Source: CAADGY01 sp900696665
GTDB lineage: Bacteria; Acidobacteriota; Terriglobia; Bryobacterales; Bryobacteraceae
Length of the DNA stretch: 29,067 nt
NCBI GenBank assembly: GCA_035063885.1
Contig: JAPSFM010000064.1
Coordinates: 1-29,067, forward strand
Direction: 5' to 3'
Shown here: positions 22,431 through 29,067 of the stretch, one piece after another
Layout of the letters: each line of letters begins with the position of its first letter
Position numbering within the stretch: position 1 is the stretch's first letter
Program-made: the position numbers and the translations under genes
Notes under the pieces: generated by a model
What the model saw: only the letters and a program-made list of their open reading frames with translations
Database searches by the model: none
What the model was told of the DNA's origin: nothing

Positions 22431-24802
22431 AGCGCCCCGCGCGCCGTGTGTTGCTGGTGCTGCTTGCAGCGGTTGCCGGAGTGATCGTGCTGGCTCCGAT
22501 GCTCAGCGCGGACCGCTTCAAGGAGCGGATTCGCACGGGTCTCGAGCGTGCGCTGATGCGGAAGGTGGAGATCCAGGGCCGCGCCCACTTCAGCCTTCTG
22601 CCGGGCCCGGGCTTCAGCGTCGATAATGTGCTGATCTCTGAAGACCCCAGCATGGGAATCGAACCATTCGCCCATGTGGGCACACTCACCGCACGGATTC
22701 GCCTCCGCAGCTTGCTATATGGGCGAATGGAGTTTTCAAGTCTCCTTCTGGATGAGCCGAGTGTGAACCTGGTGCGCATGGCGGATGGGCCATGGAACGT
22801 TCAGCCTCTGCTGAAGCGCGCGATTACGCGCGAGAAGCCGGCTGGCAGGACGCCGCCCGACATCGAGGTGCGAACGGGGCGGCTGAACTTCAAATTCGGC
22901 GACACCAAATCGGTTTTCTATCTCAGCAACGCCGACGTCGATGTATATGCGCTTTCCGGTAACGGTGGAGCCTTTGCCGTGCGCTTTTCCGGCGAACCCT
23001 CGCGCACTGACCGCGCCGCGCAGAGCCTCGGCCGGCTGATAGGCCGGGGGCAATGGCATCCCGGAGAGCAGCAGCCCGGGCGTCTGAACGTCTATTTGGA
23101 ATGGGAAAAGAGTCCCCTGGCGGAAGTGTGGATGCTCGGAGCCGGACGTGATCTGGGAGTCCACGGACACATCGCTTCCCAGGCGCGCATCGAAGGTGTC
23201 CTGCCGCGCCTCGACGTGACAGGTACGATGCAGGTCGATGAAATCCACCGGTGGGATCTGAGACCTGCCCGCGGGCAGTCGTGGCCCATCAGCTACCGGG
23301 GGACATTGGATCTCGCTTCCGAAACTCTGGATGTGGCCATGGAAGATTCGAGTCTGCCGGTGTCGGCGCATTTCCGTGCAACAGGGCTGCTGTCGGCTCC
23401 GGCACTGGGCACGACCATCACCTTCCGGCAGGCGCCTATTGCTCCCGCGGCATCCATTGCGCGCCACATGGGGCTGCCGCTCCCTCCGGATCTCGAACTT
23501 CAGGGGACGTTGGATGGAGTGATCGGCTACTCCGGCGCCACCGGTTTTCAAGGACGCCTGGCGATGATTGACACTTCCGCCTCCATGCCTTCGGCGGCGC
23601 CGGTCACGTTGGAACGTGCGGATGTCGTCGTGAACGGGCGTCGGATCGAGTTGCTTCCGGCAACAGTGGAGGTTGGGAAGAGTCAGCCCGCGCGCGTCGA
23701 GGGCGAGTATGATGGCGCCAACCGGACAGCGGCCGTCCGGATTCAGACACGGTCGCTTGCCATCTCGGATCTTAGATCTACCGCCGGGCGGTTCCTGGGT
23801 GCGAGTCCCCCCCCTCTGCTGAGTCTTTGCACAGGCGGCCGGTGGCGCGGTTCGATTCGCCACGATTGGGAAGCCGGGGGCGAGGGCGAATGGTCAGGGA
23901 ATTTCGATCTGTTGAACACTGCCATCCCGATCTCCGGGTTGAACTCCCCCGTTCGGATCGCTTCCGCATCGGCGGTGCTGAAGAAGAATCATCTTCTGTT
24001 GACTCGGATAGAGGGTGAGGAGGAGGGGATCGAGTTTCGCGGGGAATACCGGTTCGATGCCAAAGCTGAACCTGCGCACCGGCTGAGCATCACGATTCCT
24101 GAAGCGGAGGCGGCAGCCGTGGAACTTGCGGTGAGGCCCACGTTGGGCCGGCCGGAAGGCTTTTTCCAGAGGGCGTTCCGGTTCGGCCGCCCCAGATTGC
24201 CGGATTGGTTGAAGAACCGGAACGCTCAGGCGCTAGTTCACATCGGCCGCCTGACGGGAACAGGAACTGGCGCGCCCGTCGAAGCTCTGCGGACAGACGT
24301 CGTTTGGACCGGGCCGGCGATTGAATTGAGGAACCTCCGCCTGCGCTATGCAGGTGGCAGCCTGAGCGGTTCGGGTGGAGTGGACCTCAGCCGGGCGGAG
24401 ACTGGCTACAAATTAAAGGCTCATCTGAATGGAATCGCCTGGCGCGAAGGCACCGTTAGCGGCGATGTCGATGTCAGCACATCCGGTACTGGTCTGGCGG
24501 TATTCCGGAATCTTAAGTCGGCGGGATGCTTGAAAGCACAATCGGTGAAGATCCTCCGTGACCCGGATATCCGCGCTCTTGCCGGTTGCTTTGAATTTTG
24601 GACGATTGACGGGGTTCCACGCCTGGAACTCACTTCGATTAAAGCGTCGGCGCTGAACGAGAGCTTTCTCGGGACGGGCTCGCTGCACCCCGACGGACGG
24701 CTGACTGTGGATTTGACCAGCGGCCCCAGGCAACTGCGAATGGCGGGGACATTAATTCCCTGGCAGTTCGAAGTGAGCACGGAAAAGGCAGAGCACCGGT
24801 AA
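22427..24802 (+). CDS. AsmA-family membrane-anchored periplasmic protein
   Basis: The 791-residue protein has one N-terminal membrane anchor (VLLVLLAAVAGVIVLAPML, about residues 8-26) followed by the AsmA N-terminal pattern: LERALMRKVEIQGRAHFSLL near residues 39-58, PGFSVDNVLISEDPS and SSLLLDEPSVNLVRMADGPW. The rest is a long beta-rich region typical of AsmA/TamB-type proteins, which form elongated grooves and take part in lipid traffic between envelope membranes or in outer-membrane assembly. Such proteins point to a diderm cell. The start is GTG 22427, overlapping the mocA-like stop by 4 bp. The operon link with Mo-cofactor genes is unexplained and may only be compact packing. Confidence 0.85.
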   Translation: MKRPARRVLLVLLAAVAGVIVLAPMLSADRFKERIRTGLERALMRKVEIQGRAHFSLLPGPGFSVDNVLISEDPSMGIEPFAHVGTLTARIRLRSLLYGRMEFSSLLLDEPSVNLVRMADGPWNVQPLLKRAITREKPAGRTPPDIEVRTGRLNFKFGDTKSVFYLSNADVDVYALSGNGGAFAVRFSGEPSRTDRAAQSLGRLIGRGQWHPGEQQPGRLNVYLEWEKSPLAEVWMLGAGRDLGVHGHIASQARIEGVLPRLDVTGTMQVDEIHRWDLRPARGQSWPISYRGTLDLASETLDVAMEDSSLPVSAHFRATGLLSAPALGTTITFRQAPIAPAASIARHMGLPLPPDLELQGTLDGVIGYSGATGFQGRLAMIDTSASMPSAAPVTLERADVVVNGRRIELLPATVEVGKSQPARVEGEYDGANRTAAVRIQTRSLAISDLRSTAGRFLGASPPPLLSLCTGGRWRGSIRHDWEAGGEGEWSGNFDLLNTAIPISGLNSPVRIASASAVLKKNHLLLTRIEGEEEGIEFRGEYRFDAKAEPAHRLSITIPEAEAAAVELAVRPTLGRPEGFFQRAFRFGRPRLPDWLKNRNAQALVHIGRLTGTGTGAPVEALRTDVVWTGPAIELRNLRLRYAGGSLSGSGGVDLSRAETGYKLKAHLNGIAWREGTVSGDVDVSTSGTGLAVFRNLKSAGCLKAQSVKILRDPDIRALAGCFEFWTIDGVPRLELTSIKASALNESFLGTGSLHPDGRLTVDLTSGPRQLRMAGTLIPWQFEVSTEKAEHR

Positions 24803-24812
24803 TTTTCCACCG

Positions 24813-24830
24813 TGCTCCTTAGAAGGAGCA
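24813..24830 (+). promoter_or_regulatory. Hairpin enclosing a Shine-Dalgarno sequence
   Basis: TGCTCCTT (24813-24820) is exactly complementary to AAGGAGCA (24823-24830); with a 4-nt loop the stem is 7 bp. Its 3' arm contains AAGGAG (24823-24828), a strong Shine-Dalgarno placed eight bases before ATG 24837. It lies in the 65-bp gap between the AsmA and GAF-like genes. There is no T-run, so it suits a translational switch better than a terminator. Confidence 0.45.
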
Positions 24831-24836
24831 TCGAAA

Positions 24837-24899
24837 ATGAACCGCGCTACAATGGTGTTGTCTGCTCATGGAGTTCGTTCCCGATGCGTCCGTTACTGA
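24837..24899 (+). CDS. Possible 20-residue upstream ORF
   Basis: ATG 24837 follows the AAGGAG at 24823-24828 at ideal spacing and opens a frame of 20 codons ending at TGA 24897-24899. It runs across the start codon of the next gene (24868) in a different frame. The peptide (MNRATMVLSAHG at its N terminus) has no recognisable feature. It may serve as a coupling or leader ORF. It could also be fortuitous, with the Shine-Dalgarno serving the downstream gene at long range. Confidence 0.35.
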   Translation: MNRATMVLSAHGVRSRCVRY

Positions 24900-25950
24900 A
24901 GCTCTGAACGATGCGCGGGCTACGGCGCGCGATCAGCTTGCCGCAGCGTGGCAGCTTCAATTGGAACGGGTTCAGGAACAGCTTGCCTTCGGCTGGAAAG
25001 AGCATCTCGACCATGTGTTCGAAGAGCGGTTCGCCGAGTTGTCCTCGAGGGTCTCGGAGAGCTTCCGGTTGGAGGTCGCGGCCGAGGTTGAGAAGGCCGT
25101 GGGTACCGCTCGGCGGGACGTCAGCGACCGTTTGAACGAGTCCGTGCGCAGGATGCGCAAGGCCGCCAATCATGAGGAGTGGACAGCGGCATTTCTTGAA
25201 TCAAGTACGGCGTTCTCCAGACGCATCGCTCTGTTCAGTGTTCTGGGCGGGAATCTGCAACTCGAAGGGGCGCGCGGCATGGCGGAGACTCTGCCCGGCG
25301 ATGTGCAGCGGATGTCCATTCCATTGGGATCGGCCCCGGCATTTGCAAACGCCGCGGAATCGGCCGATACGGTGGCGGCGATGCGCAGCGCCGTGGAAAT
25401 TTCCAAAACACTTTCAGACATTGTTGGCGAGGATGAAACAGAGAGAGCGTACCTGTTTCCCATCGTCAATCGTCAGAAAGTAGTCGCGATATTGTATGCA
25501 GAGCCGCAGGTGAACACGGGGAGCGTGAGCGCTCTTGAACTCCTCTCCACGATTGCGGGTCTCTCGCTGGAAAACAGGACTACGGAAGCGGGAAAGGTGC
25601 CCGGCTTGGTGGGAATCATCACTGCGCCGGCCACTCCGGTGCAAGTGGCAGGATGGTCTGACTTAGCGCCGGAAGATCAGGCGCTGCACCTGAGGGCACA
25701 GCGGTTCGCGCGCGTAAAGGTGGCGGAGATACGGCTGCACAGAGCCGAGGCTGTCAGGGCTGGACGCAAAGAGCGTCAATTGTATTCCGCAGTGAAACAG
25801 GCGGTCGATTCCGCCCGTGAAACATTCGGGCGCGAATTTGTGAGCGCCTCGCCGACAATGGTTGATTATCTCCATATGGAGCTGGTGCGTACTCTTGCCA
25901 ACGATGAAATTTCCGTGCTCGGTCCGGACTACCCGGGACCGATGGTTTAA
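24868..25950 (+). CDS. Coiled-coil and GAF-like domain protein, unknown function
   Basis: The 360-residue soluble protein has no signal peptide. Residues about 10-100 are rich in Ala, Glu, Arg and Leu and read as a long helix or coiled coil (LQLERVQEQLAFGWKEHLDH). Residues about 105-236 look like a GAF-type sensory fold: TAAFLESSTAFSRRIALFSV, a variable core, then AYLFPIVNRQKVVAILYAEP and LELLSTIAGLSLENR. The C-terminal 90 residues are again helical (YSAVKQAVDSARETFGREFV). No output domain is present, so it may be a sensor partner or scaffold. ATG 24868 lacks its own Shine-Dalgarno. The end overlaps the transglycosylase gene. I do not recognise a named family beyond the GAF-like fold. Confidence 0.78.
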   Translation: MEFVPDASVTEALNDARATARDQLAAAWQLQLERVQEQLAFGWKEHLDHVFEERFAELSSRVSESFRLEVAAEVEKAVGTARRDVSDRLNESVRRMRKAANHEEWTAAFLESSTAFSRRIALFSVLGGNLQLEGARGMAETLPGDVQRMSIPLGSAPAFANAAESADTVAAMRSAVEISKTLSDIVGEDETERAYLFPIVNRQKVVAILYAEPQVNTGSVSALELLSTIAGLSLENRTTEAGKVPGLVGIITAPATPVQVAGWSDLAPEDQALHLRAQRFARVKVAEIRLHRAEAVRAGRKERQLYSAVKQAVDSARETFGREFVSASPTMVDYLHMELVRTLANDEISVLGPDYPGPMV

Positions 25951-28249
25951 GCCCGGCATAGCCGCGCTGTTTTTCCTGCTCGCCGCAGATCTTTGTGCGC
26001 AGGGCGGTCCGGCCCTGCTTCGATCCTTCCGCGAAAAACCGACGGCGGCAAACCGTCAGGCGGTAGAACGCTATGCAGCGGCGCGCTCCAGAACCCAGGC
26101 GGGCGCACTGGCCTATCTTACGCTGGGCGTTGTGGATCTGGATCGGTCCGATTTCGCCTCCGCGCGGACCAATCTTCGCAAAGCAAGGGAACTTCTACCG
26201 CGCCTTAAGGACTACACAGGTTACCTGCTGGCATCGGCGGAGTTCGGCGTAAACGATTTCGACAAGGTGAGAGATTATCTGGATCCGGTTTGGGACCACA
26301 AGCCTGCTTCCCCACTCCTCCCGAAAGCAGCTCTGCTGGCTGCCAGGGCAGACATCGCGCGCGGCAAGCCGGGCGATGCGATCAAGATTCTGAAGAAAGA
26401 TCCCGAATCCCTGCCGCAACCGGAAGGATTTCTTGCGCTGGCGACAGCCCTGGAGAATGCAGGCGATAGAGCGGATGCGGCCGTTCAATACCAGAAGGTT
26501 TATTACGAGTATCCCCTCGCACCCGAAGCCAGTCAGGCACAAGCCGCCGTTTCACGGCTCAAGAGCGCGATGGGCGCCGGGTTTCCGCCCGCGATGCCTC
26601 AGGCGATGCTGGAGCGGGCAAGTGCTCTCATCACCGCGCGGCGCTATGCGGATGGCAAGCGCGAATTGGAAAAGCTCACGTCTCAATTGGCCGGAGCGCA
26701 GCGCGATCTGGCGCTGGTTCGTATTGGCGCGGCGGATTATTTCGCGGGAGAGACCAGCCCGGCCTACCGGTATCTGGCGAGCCTGAAAGTAGCGGATCCG
26801 GAAGCGGACGCGGAGCGGCTCTATTACCTGCTTTCCTGTGCGCGCCGGACCAGAAATGATGCCCGGATCGCAGAGGTTTTGGAAGAGTTGGACCGTCGCT
26901 ATCCGAAGTCCCCATGGCGCTTTTCCGCACTGCTGAGCGCGGGAAACCACTACCTGCTGGTGAATGACACTTCGAAATACGTACCGTTCTACGCTCAGGC
27001 TGCACGCGATTTCCCGGACGATGAGCGGGCGGATTATTGCCACTGGAAAGTGACCTGGAACTCCTATATCCGCCGGAAGGCGGATGCCGCCGGTCTGCTG
27101 CATGAGCACCTTGAACGATATCCGCTGTCGGAGAAAGCCAATACGGCGCTGTATTTTCTCGGACGCATGGCGGAGGAAGCCGGGGATCTCGCCTCGGCGA
27201 AGTCGTTCTTTCGGGAAGTGGTGATGCGATACCCCAATACGTACTATGCGGTGCTGGCCCGGGAGCGTCTGGACGAACGCAACATGCGAAAGGTGGCCGC
27301 TTCAGGTGCGGCTGTCGATCTGATTTCGCGCATCTCGTTGCCCAAACGTGTGACGCAGGAGAGTTTTCAGCCGAACTCCATCACCAAAATGCGTCTGGAG
27401 CGCGCACGGGAATTGGAGGCCGCCGGACTCGAAGACTGGGCGGAGAATGAGCTGCGCTTCGGCTCGGAAGCTAATGAGCAGCCTCACATTCTCGTGATGG
27501 AACTGGCACGCACCGCTGCCCGCCGCGGCGCCCCGGATGATGGCATTCGCTATATTAAGCGCTTCGTCCCGAGTTATCTCCGGATGCCGCTCGAATCCGC
27601 ACCGCCCGAATTCTGGCGGCTCGCTTTTCCACTGCCTTATCGCAGTTATCTCGAGCGGTACTCGTCACAGCATTCACTCGACAAGTTTCTAATGGCGGGC
27701 CTCGTGCGCCAGGAATCCGAGTTCAACGCGAGAGCGGTATCCCGCTCGCGGGCGTATGGACTTACGCAGGTGCTGCCATCCACGGGCAGGCAACTAAGCC
27801 GGAAAGTCGGCCTGCGACGCTTCTCGACGAGCATGCTTCTTCGGCCCGACGTAAACCTGCGGCTCGGAACCTATTATCTGCGTTCTCTGTTGAACCAACT
27901 CGATGGGAGCGAAGTGGCCGCGCTCGCTTCCTATAATGCCGGGAAATCGCGCGCGGTGGAGTGGATGAAGTGGGGCGATTTTCGAGAACCAGCGGAGTTT
28001 ATCGAGACAATTCCGTTCAGTGAGACGCGGAATTACGTACAAAGCGTACTGCGGAATGCAGATTTCTACCGCAGGCTTTATGCAGTGCAGGAAAAGCCGA
28101 GTGCCGCAGCGGGCGCGACGCCGGCGCCGAAGATAGCGCCGAAAGCCGCGGCGGCAAAATCGGCGTCGAAAAAAGCAACATCCAAAAAGGCCACATCTAA
28201 GAAGAAGCCTGCTGGCAGCGCCGTCAAGCGCTCCTCCCAGAAGCGCTAG
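25904..28249 (+). CDS. Lytic murein transglycosylase with TPR superhelix (Slt70-like)
   Basis: The 781-residue protein cleaves peptidoglycan glycan strands with formation of 1,6-anhydro-MurNAc. An N-terminal export signal (KPGIAALFFLLAADLCAQ, residues about 16-33) is followed by a long alpha-helical TPR-like region (to about residue 570). The SLT catalytic domain carries Glu604 in LVRQESEFNARAV, then SRAYGLTQVLPSTG, LRLGTYYLRSLLNQLDGS and ASYNAGKSRAVEWM. The last about 45 residues form a Lys/Ala/Ser-rich tail with repeats (KKATSKKATSKKK). ATG 25904 is chosen because it gives a compact signal peptide; it overlaps the upstream gene by 47 bp. TTG 25862 and TTG 25895 are alternatives, none with a clear Shine-Dalgarno. 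Confidence 0.88.
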   Translation: MKFPCSVRTTRDRWFKPGIAALFFLLAADLCAQGGPALLRSFREKPTAANRQAVERYAAARSRTQAGALAYLTLGVVDLDRSDFASARTNLRKARELLPRLKDYTGYLLASAEFGVNDFDKVRDYLDPVWDHKPASPLLPKAALLAARADIARGKPGDAIKILKKDPESLPQPEGFLALATALENAGDRADAAVQYQKVYYEYPLAPEASQAQAAVSRLKSAMGAGFPPAMPQAMLERASALITARRYADGKRELEKLTSQLAGAQRDLALVRIGAADYFAGETSPAYRYLASLKVADPEADAERLYYLLSCARRTRNDARIAEVLEELDRRYPKSPWRFSALLSAGNHYLLVNDTSKYVPFYAQAARDFPDDERADYCHWKVTWNSYIRRKADAAGLLHEHLERYPLSEKANTALYFLGRMAEEAGDLASAKSFFREVVMRYPNTYYAVLARERLDERNMRKVAASGAAVDLISRISLPKRVTQESFQPNSITKMRLERARELEAAGLEDWAENELRFGSEANEQPHILVMELARTAARRGAPDDGIRYIKRFVPSYLRMPLESAPPEFWRLAFPLPYRSYLERYSSQHSLDKFLMAGLVRQESEFNARAVSRSRAYGLTQVLPSTGRQLSRKVGLRRFSTSMLLRPDVNLRLGTYYLRSLLNQLDGSEVAALASYNAGKSRAVEWMKWGDFREPAEFIETIPFSETRNYVQSVLRNADFYRRLYAVQEKPSAAAGATPAPKIAPKAAAAKSASKKATSKKATSKKKPAGSAVKRSSQKR

Positions 28250-28286
28250 CCCGCTCGCTGTTTTGGACGATTTCATACCGGAATGT

Positions 28287-28316
28287 GCGATTCTATATAA
28301 GACGCTTCGGAATCGC
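28287..28316 (+). promoter_or_regulatory. Inverted repeat flanking a -10-like box
   Basis: GCGATTC (28287-28293) and GAATCGC (28310-28316) form a perfect 7-bp inverted repeat with a 16-nt centre that begins with TATATAA (28294-28300), a plausible -10 for the gene at 28336. No good -35 is seen. The repeat could be an operator around the promoter or a 5' UTR hairpin. Confidence 0.4.
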
Positions 28317-28335
28317 TTGATTTTAGGAGGGAGAC

Positions 28336-28719
28336 ATGCTCCCCGATTTTTTATTACCAGAACGTATTGTGCGAGAAGACGGCGCCGGCCCGGAAATCGA
28401 TCTGGCGGACGCGAAAGGGACGGTAGTTTCGCTGTCACTCGGGATCACACGCATCATCGAGCAGGAAAGCCTTGATGTCTCGGTGTGGGGGTCCGTGGAT
28501 AAGACCGATTGGGGCACGAAACCGGTTGCCAGTTTTCCGCAGAAGTTTTACTGCGGAACCTATACTTTACTCCTTGATCTGACCCAACGGCCTGAGATTC
28601 AATATTTGCGCGTGCAATGGAAAATGAACCGTTGGGGCCGCGGCGAATCGAAGCCCCTGTTCGGATTCTACGTGTTCGCCCGGCCGTTCGGAGTGCAGTT
28701 GGCTTCCGCCATAACCTGA
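28336..28719 (+). CDS. Orphan beta-rich protein, 127 residues
   Basis: ATG 28336 follows a strong AGGAGGG Shine-Dalgarno (28325-28331, four bases upstream), so the gene is very likely real. The product has no signal peptide or membrane segment. It alternates hydrophobic and polar residues as in a beta-sandwich (GTVVSLSLGITRIIEQESLD, then LDVSVWGSVDKTDWG, TYTLLLDLTQRPEIQYLRVQ and FGFYVFARPF). It is rich in Trp and aromatic residues, as some carbohydrate-binding or discoidin-like folds are. I do not recognise a family and assign no function. It is separated by 86 bp from the transglycosylase and probably has its own promoter. Confidence 0.75.
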   Translation: MLPDFLLPERIVREDGAGPEIDLADAKGTVVSLSLGITRIIEQESLDVSVWGSVDKTDWGTKPVASFPQKFYCGTYTLLLDLTQRPEIQYLRVQWKMNRWGRGESKPLFGFYVFARPFGVQLASAIT

Positions 28720-28730
28720 CGCCGGCAGCC

Positions 28731-28745
28731 GGCTAGATTCTAGCC
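28731..28745 (+). repeat. Short stem-loop after the orphan gene
   Basis: GGCTAG (28731-28736) and CTAGCC (28740-28745) form a 6-bp stem with a 3-nt loop, 12 bp past the stop codon. It is preceded by GCCGGC-A-GCCGGC (28721-28733). It has no T-run; it is possibly a transcript 3' end. Confidence 0.3.
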
Positions 28746-28774
28746 CGGACACTCTGACAATTCGTCTCACAGAT

Positions 28775-29067
28775 TTGCGCTCACGCGCGGCAGTTGCGCA
28801 ACTCGTTCACATTCTCCAACCCTTTATTCAGACCCGGATCTTTGAGCCGGTTGACTCAGACCTCCAGCCGCAGGAAAGTGGTGCGGTACACGCGCAGCAC
28901 ATGGTGTCCGTGGTCGAGCTTTTCCCGTCAGGAGCGTTCGAAGATTTTGTGAATGGGAAATTACGGCGGAAGATGAAGTTCCAACAGTTATGTGCCCTCC
29001 CGGAATATGTGGCCGCGAGTCAGCCGCGGCGCTCTTCGCGAGGGATTCTGAACGCGTTAGCGTCGAA
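28775..29067 (+). CDS. Possible 5' part of an unidentified gene, cut by the window end
   Basis: One rightward frame stays open from about 28718 to the end of the window. Possible in-frame starts are TTG 28775 and ATG 28901, neither with a Shine-Dalgarno. The conceptual product contains VELFPSGAFEDFVNGKLRRK and resembles nothing I recognise. The 348 bp after 28719 otherwise hold only the stem-loop at 28731-28745. Non-coding DNA or a decayed gene is equally possible. Confidence 0.25.
   Translation, partial: MRSRAAVAQLVHILQPFIQTRIFEPVDSDLQPQESGAVHAQHMVSVVELFPSGAFEDFVNGKLRRKMKFQQLCALPEYVAASQPRRSSRGILNALAS

Noticed and set aside
28856..28930. Leftward 24-codon open stretch ending in HVLRVYRTTFLRLEV, looking like a protein C terminus
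   Set aside because: An in-frame TGA at 28928-28930 and a TAA further upstream close the frame, and the neighbouring frames do not continue it convincingly; a gene remnant cannot be shown.
1..29067. Mobile elements, CRISPR arrays, tRNA or rRNA genes
   Set aside because: No transposase, regular repeat array, cloverleaf or rRNA-like sequence was recognised by reading; the larger gaps (2137-2216 and 28720-29067) hold none either.

Overview
The window is bacterial chromosome: GC-rich, densely packed, with housekeeping genes and no tRNA, rRNA, CRISPR array or insertion sequence that I can see. The gene repertoire recalls Acidobacteria of the Solibacter/Bryobacter type: a large secreted LmbE-like protein followed by a sodium:solute symporter, a Tat-exported FAD oxidoreductase, a GAF/coiled-coil protein beside a TPR-type lytic transglycosylase, and an HAD phosphatase inside the his operon. 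That assignment is inference from gene content; no marker gene was compared.

Region 1 (1-2200). A Tat-signal FAD-dependent oxidoreductase runs rightward and its 3' end overlaps a leftward TerB-like gene by 23 bp. Upstream of terB, on the same strand, lies a 59-codon zinc-ribbon gene (1957-2136).

Region 2 (2199-9239). This is a compact histidine operon: hisI-hisG-hisD-hisC-HAD phosphatase-hisB-hisH-hisF-hisA, with neighbouring genes overlapping or nearly abutting. The 150 bp before hisI carry a complete attenuator: an extended -10 promoter, a 22-residue leader peptide with six His codons, three mutually exclusive pairings (1:2, 2:3, 3:4), and a rho-independent terminator just ahead of hisI. 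hisE is absent. The HAD gene is the obvious candidate for the histidinol-phosphatase step.

Region 3 (9271-13548). A secreted multidomain LmbE/PIG-L deacetylase-like protein, a previously hidden 42-residue single-TM protein and a sodium:solute symporter form a translationally coupled trio.

Region 4 (13638-20918, all leftward). Reading in transcription order: an APC amino-acid permease; the heat-shock set hrcA-grpE-dnaJ, led by a good sigma-70 promoter inside the permease 3' end; then pgm-glgC, which supplies ADP-glucose for glycogen or trehalose synthesis.

Region 5 (20998-24802). Divergent from the permease, xdhC, a mocA-like nucleotidyltransferase and an AsmA-family gene overlap by 4 bp each. 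The first two suit maturation of a molybdenum enzyme that is not encoded here.

Region 6 (24803-29067). A coiled-coil/GAF-like protein follows, preceded by a hairpin that hides a Shine-Dalgarno sequence. Next come a lytic transglycosylase with a Lys/Ala-rich tail, a 127-residue orphan beta-rich protein, and a poorly defined stretch with one open frame running off the end.
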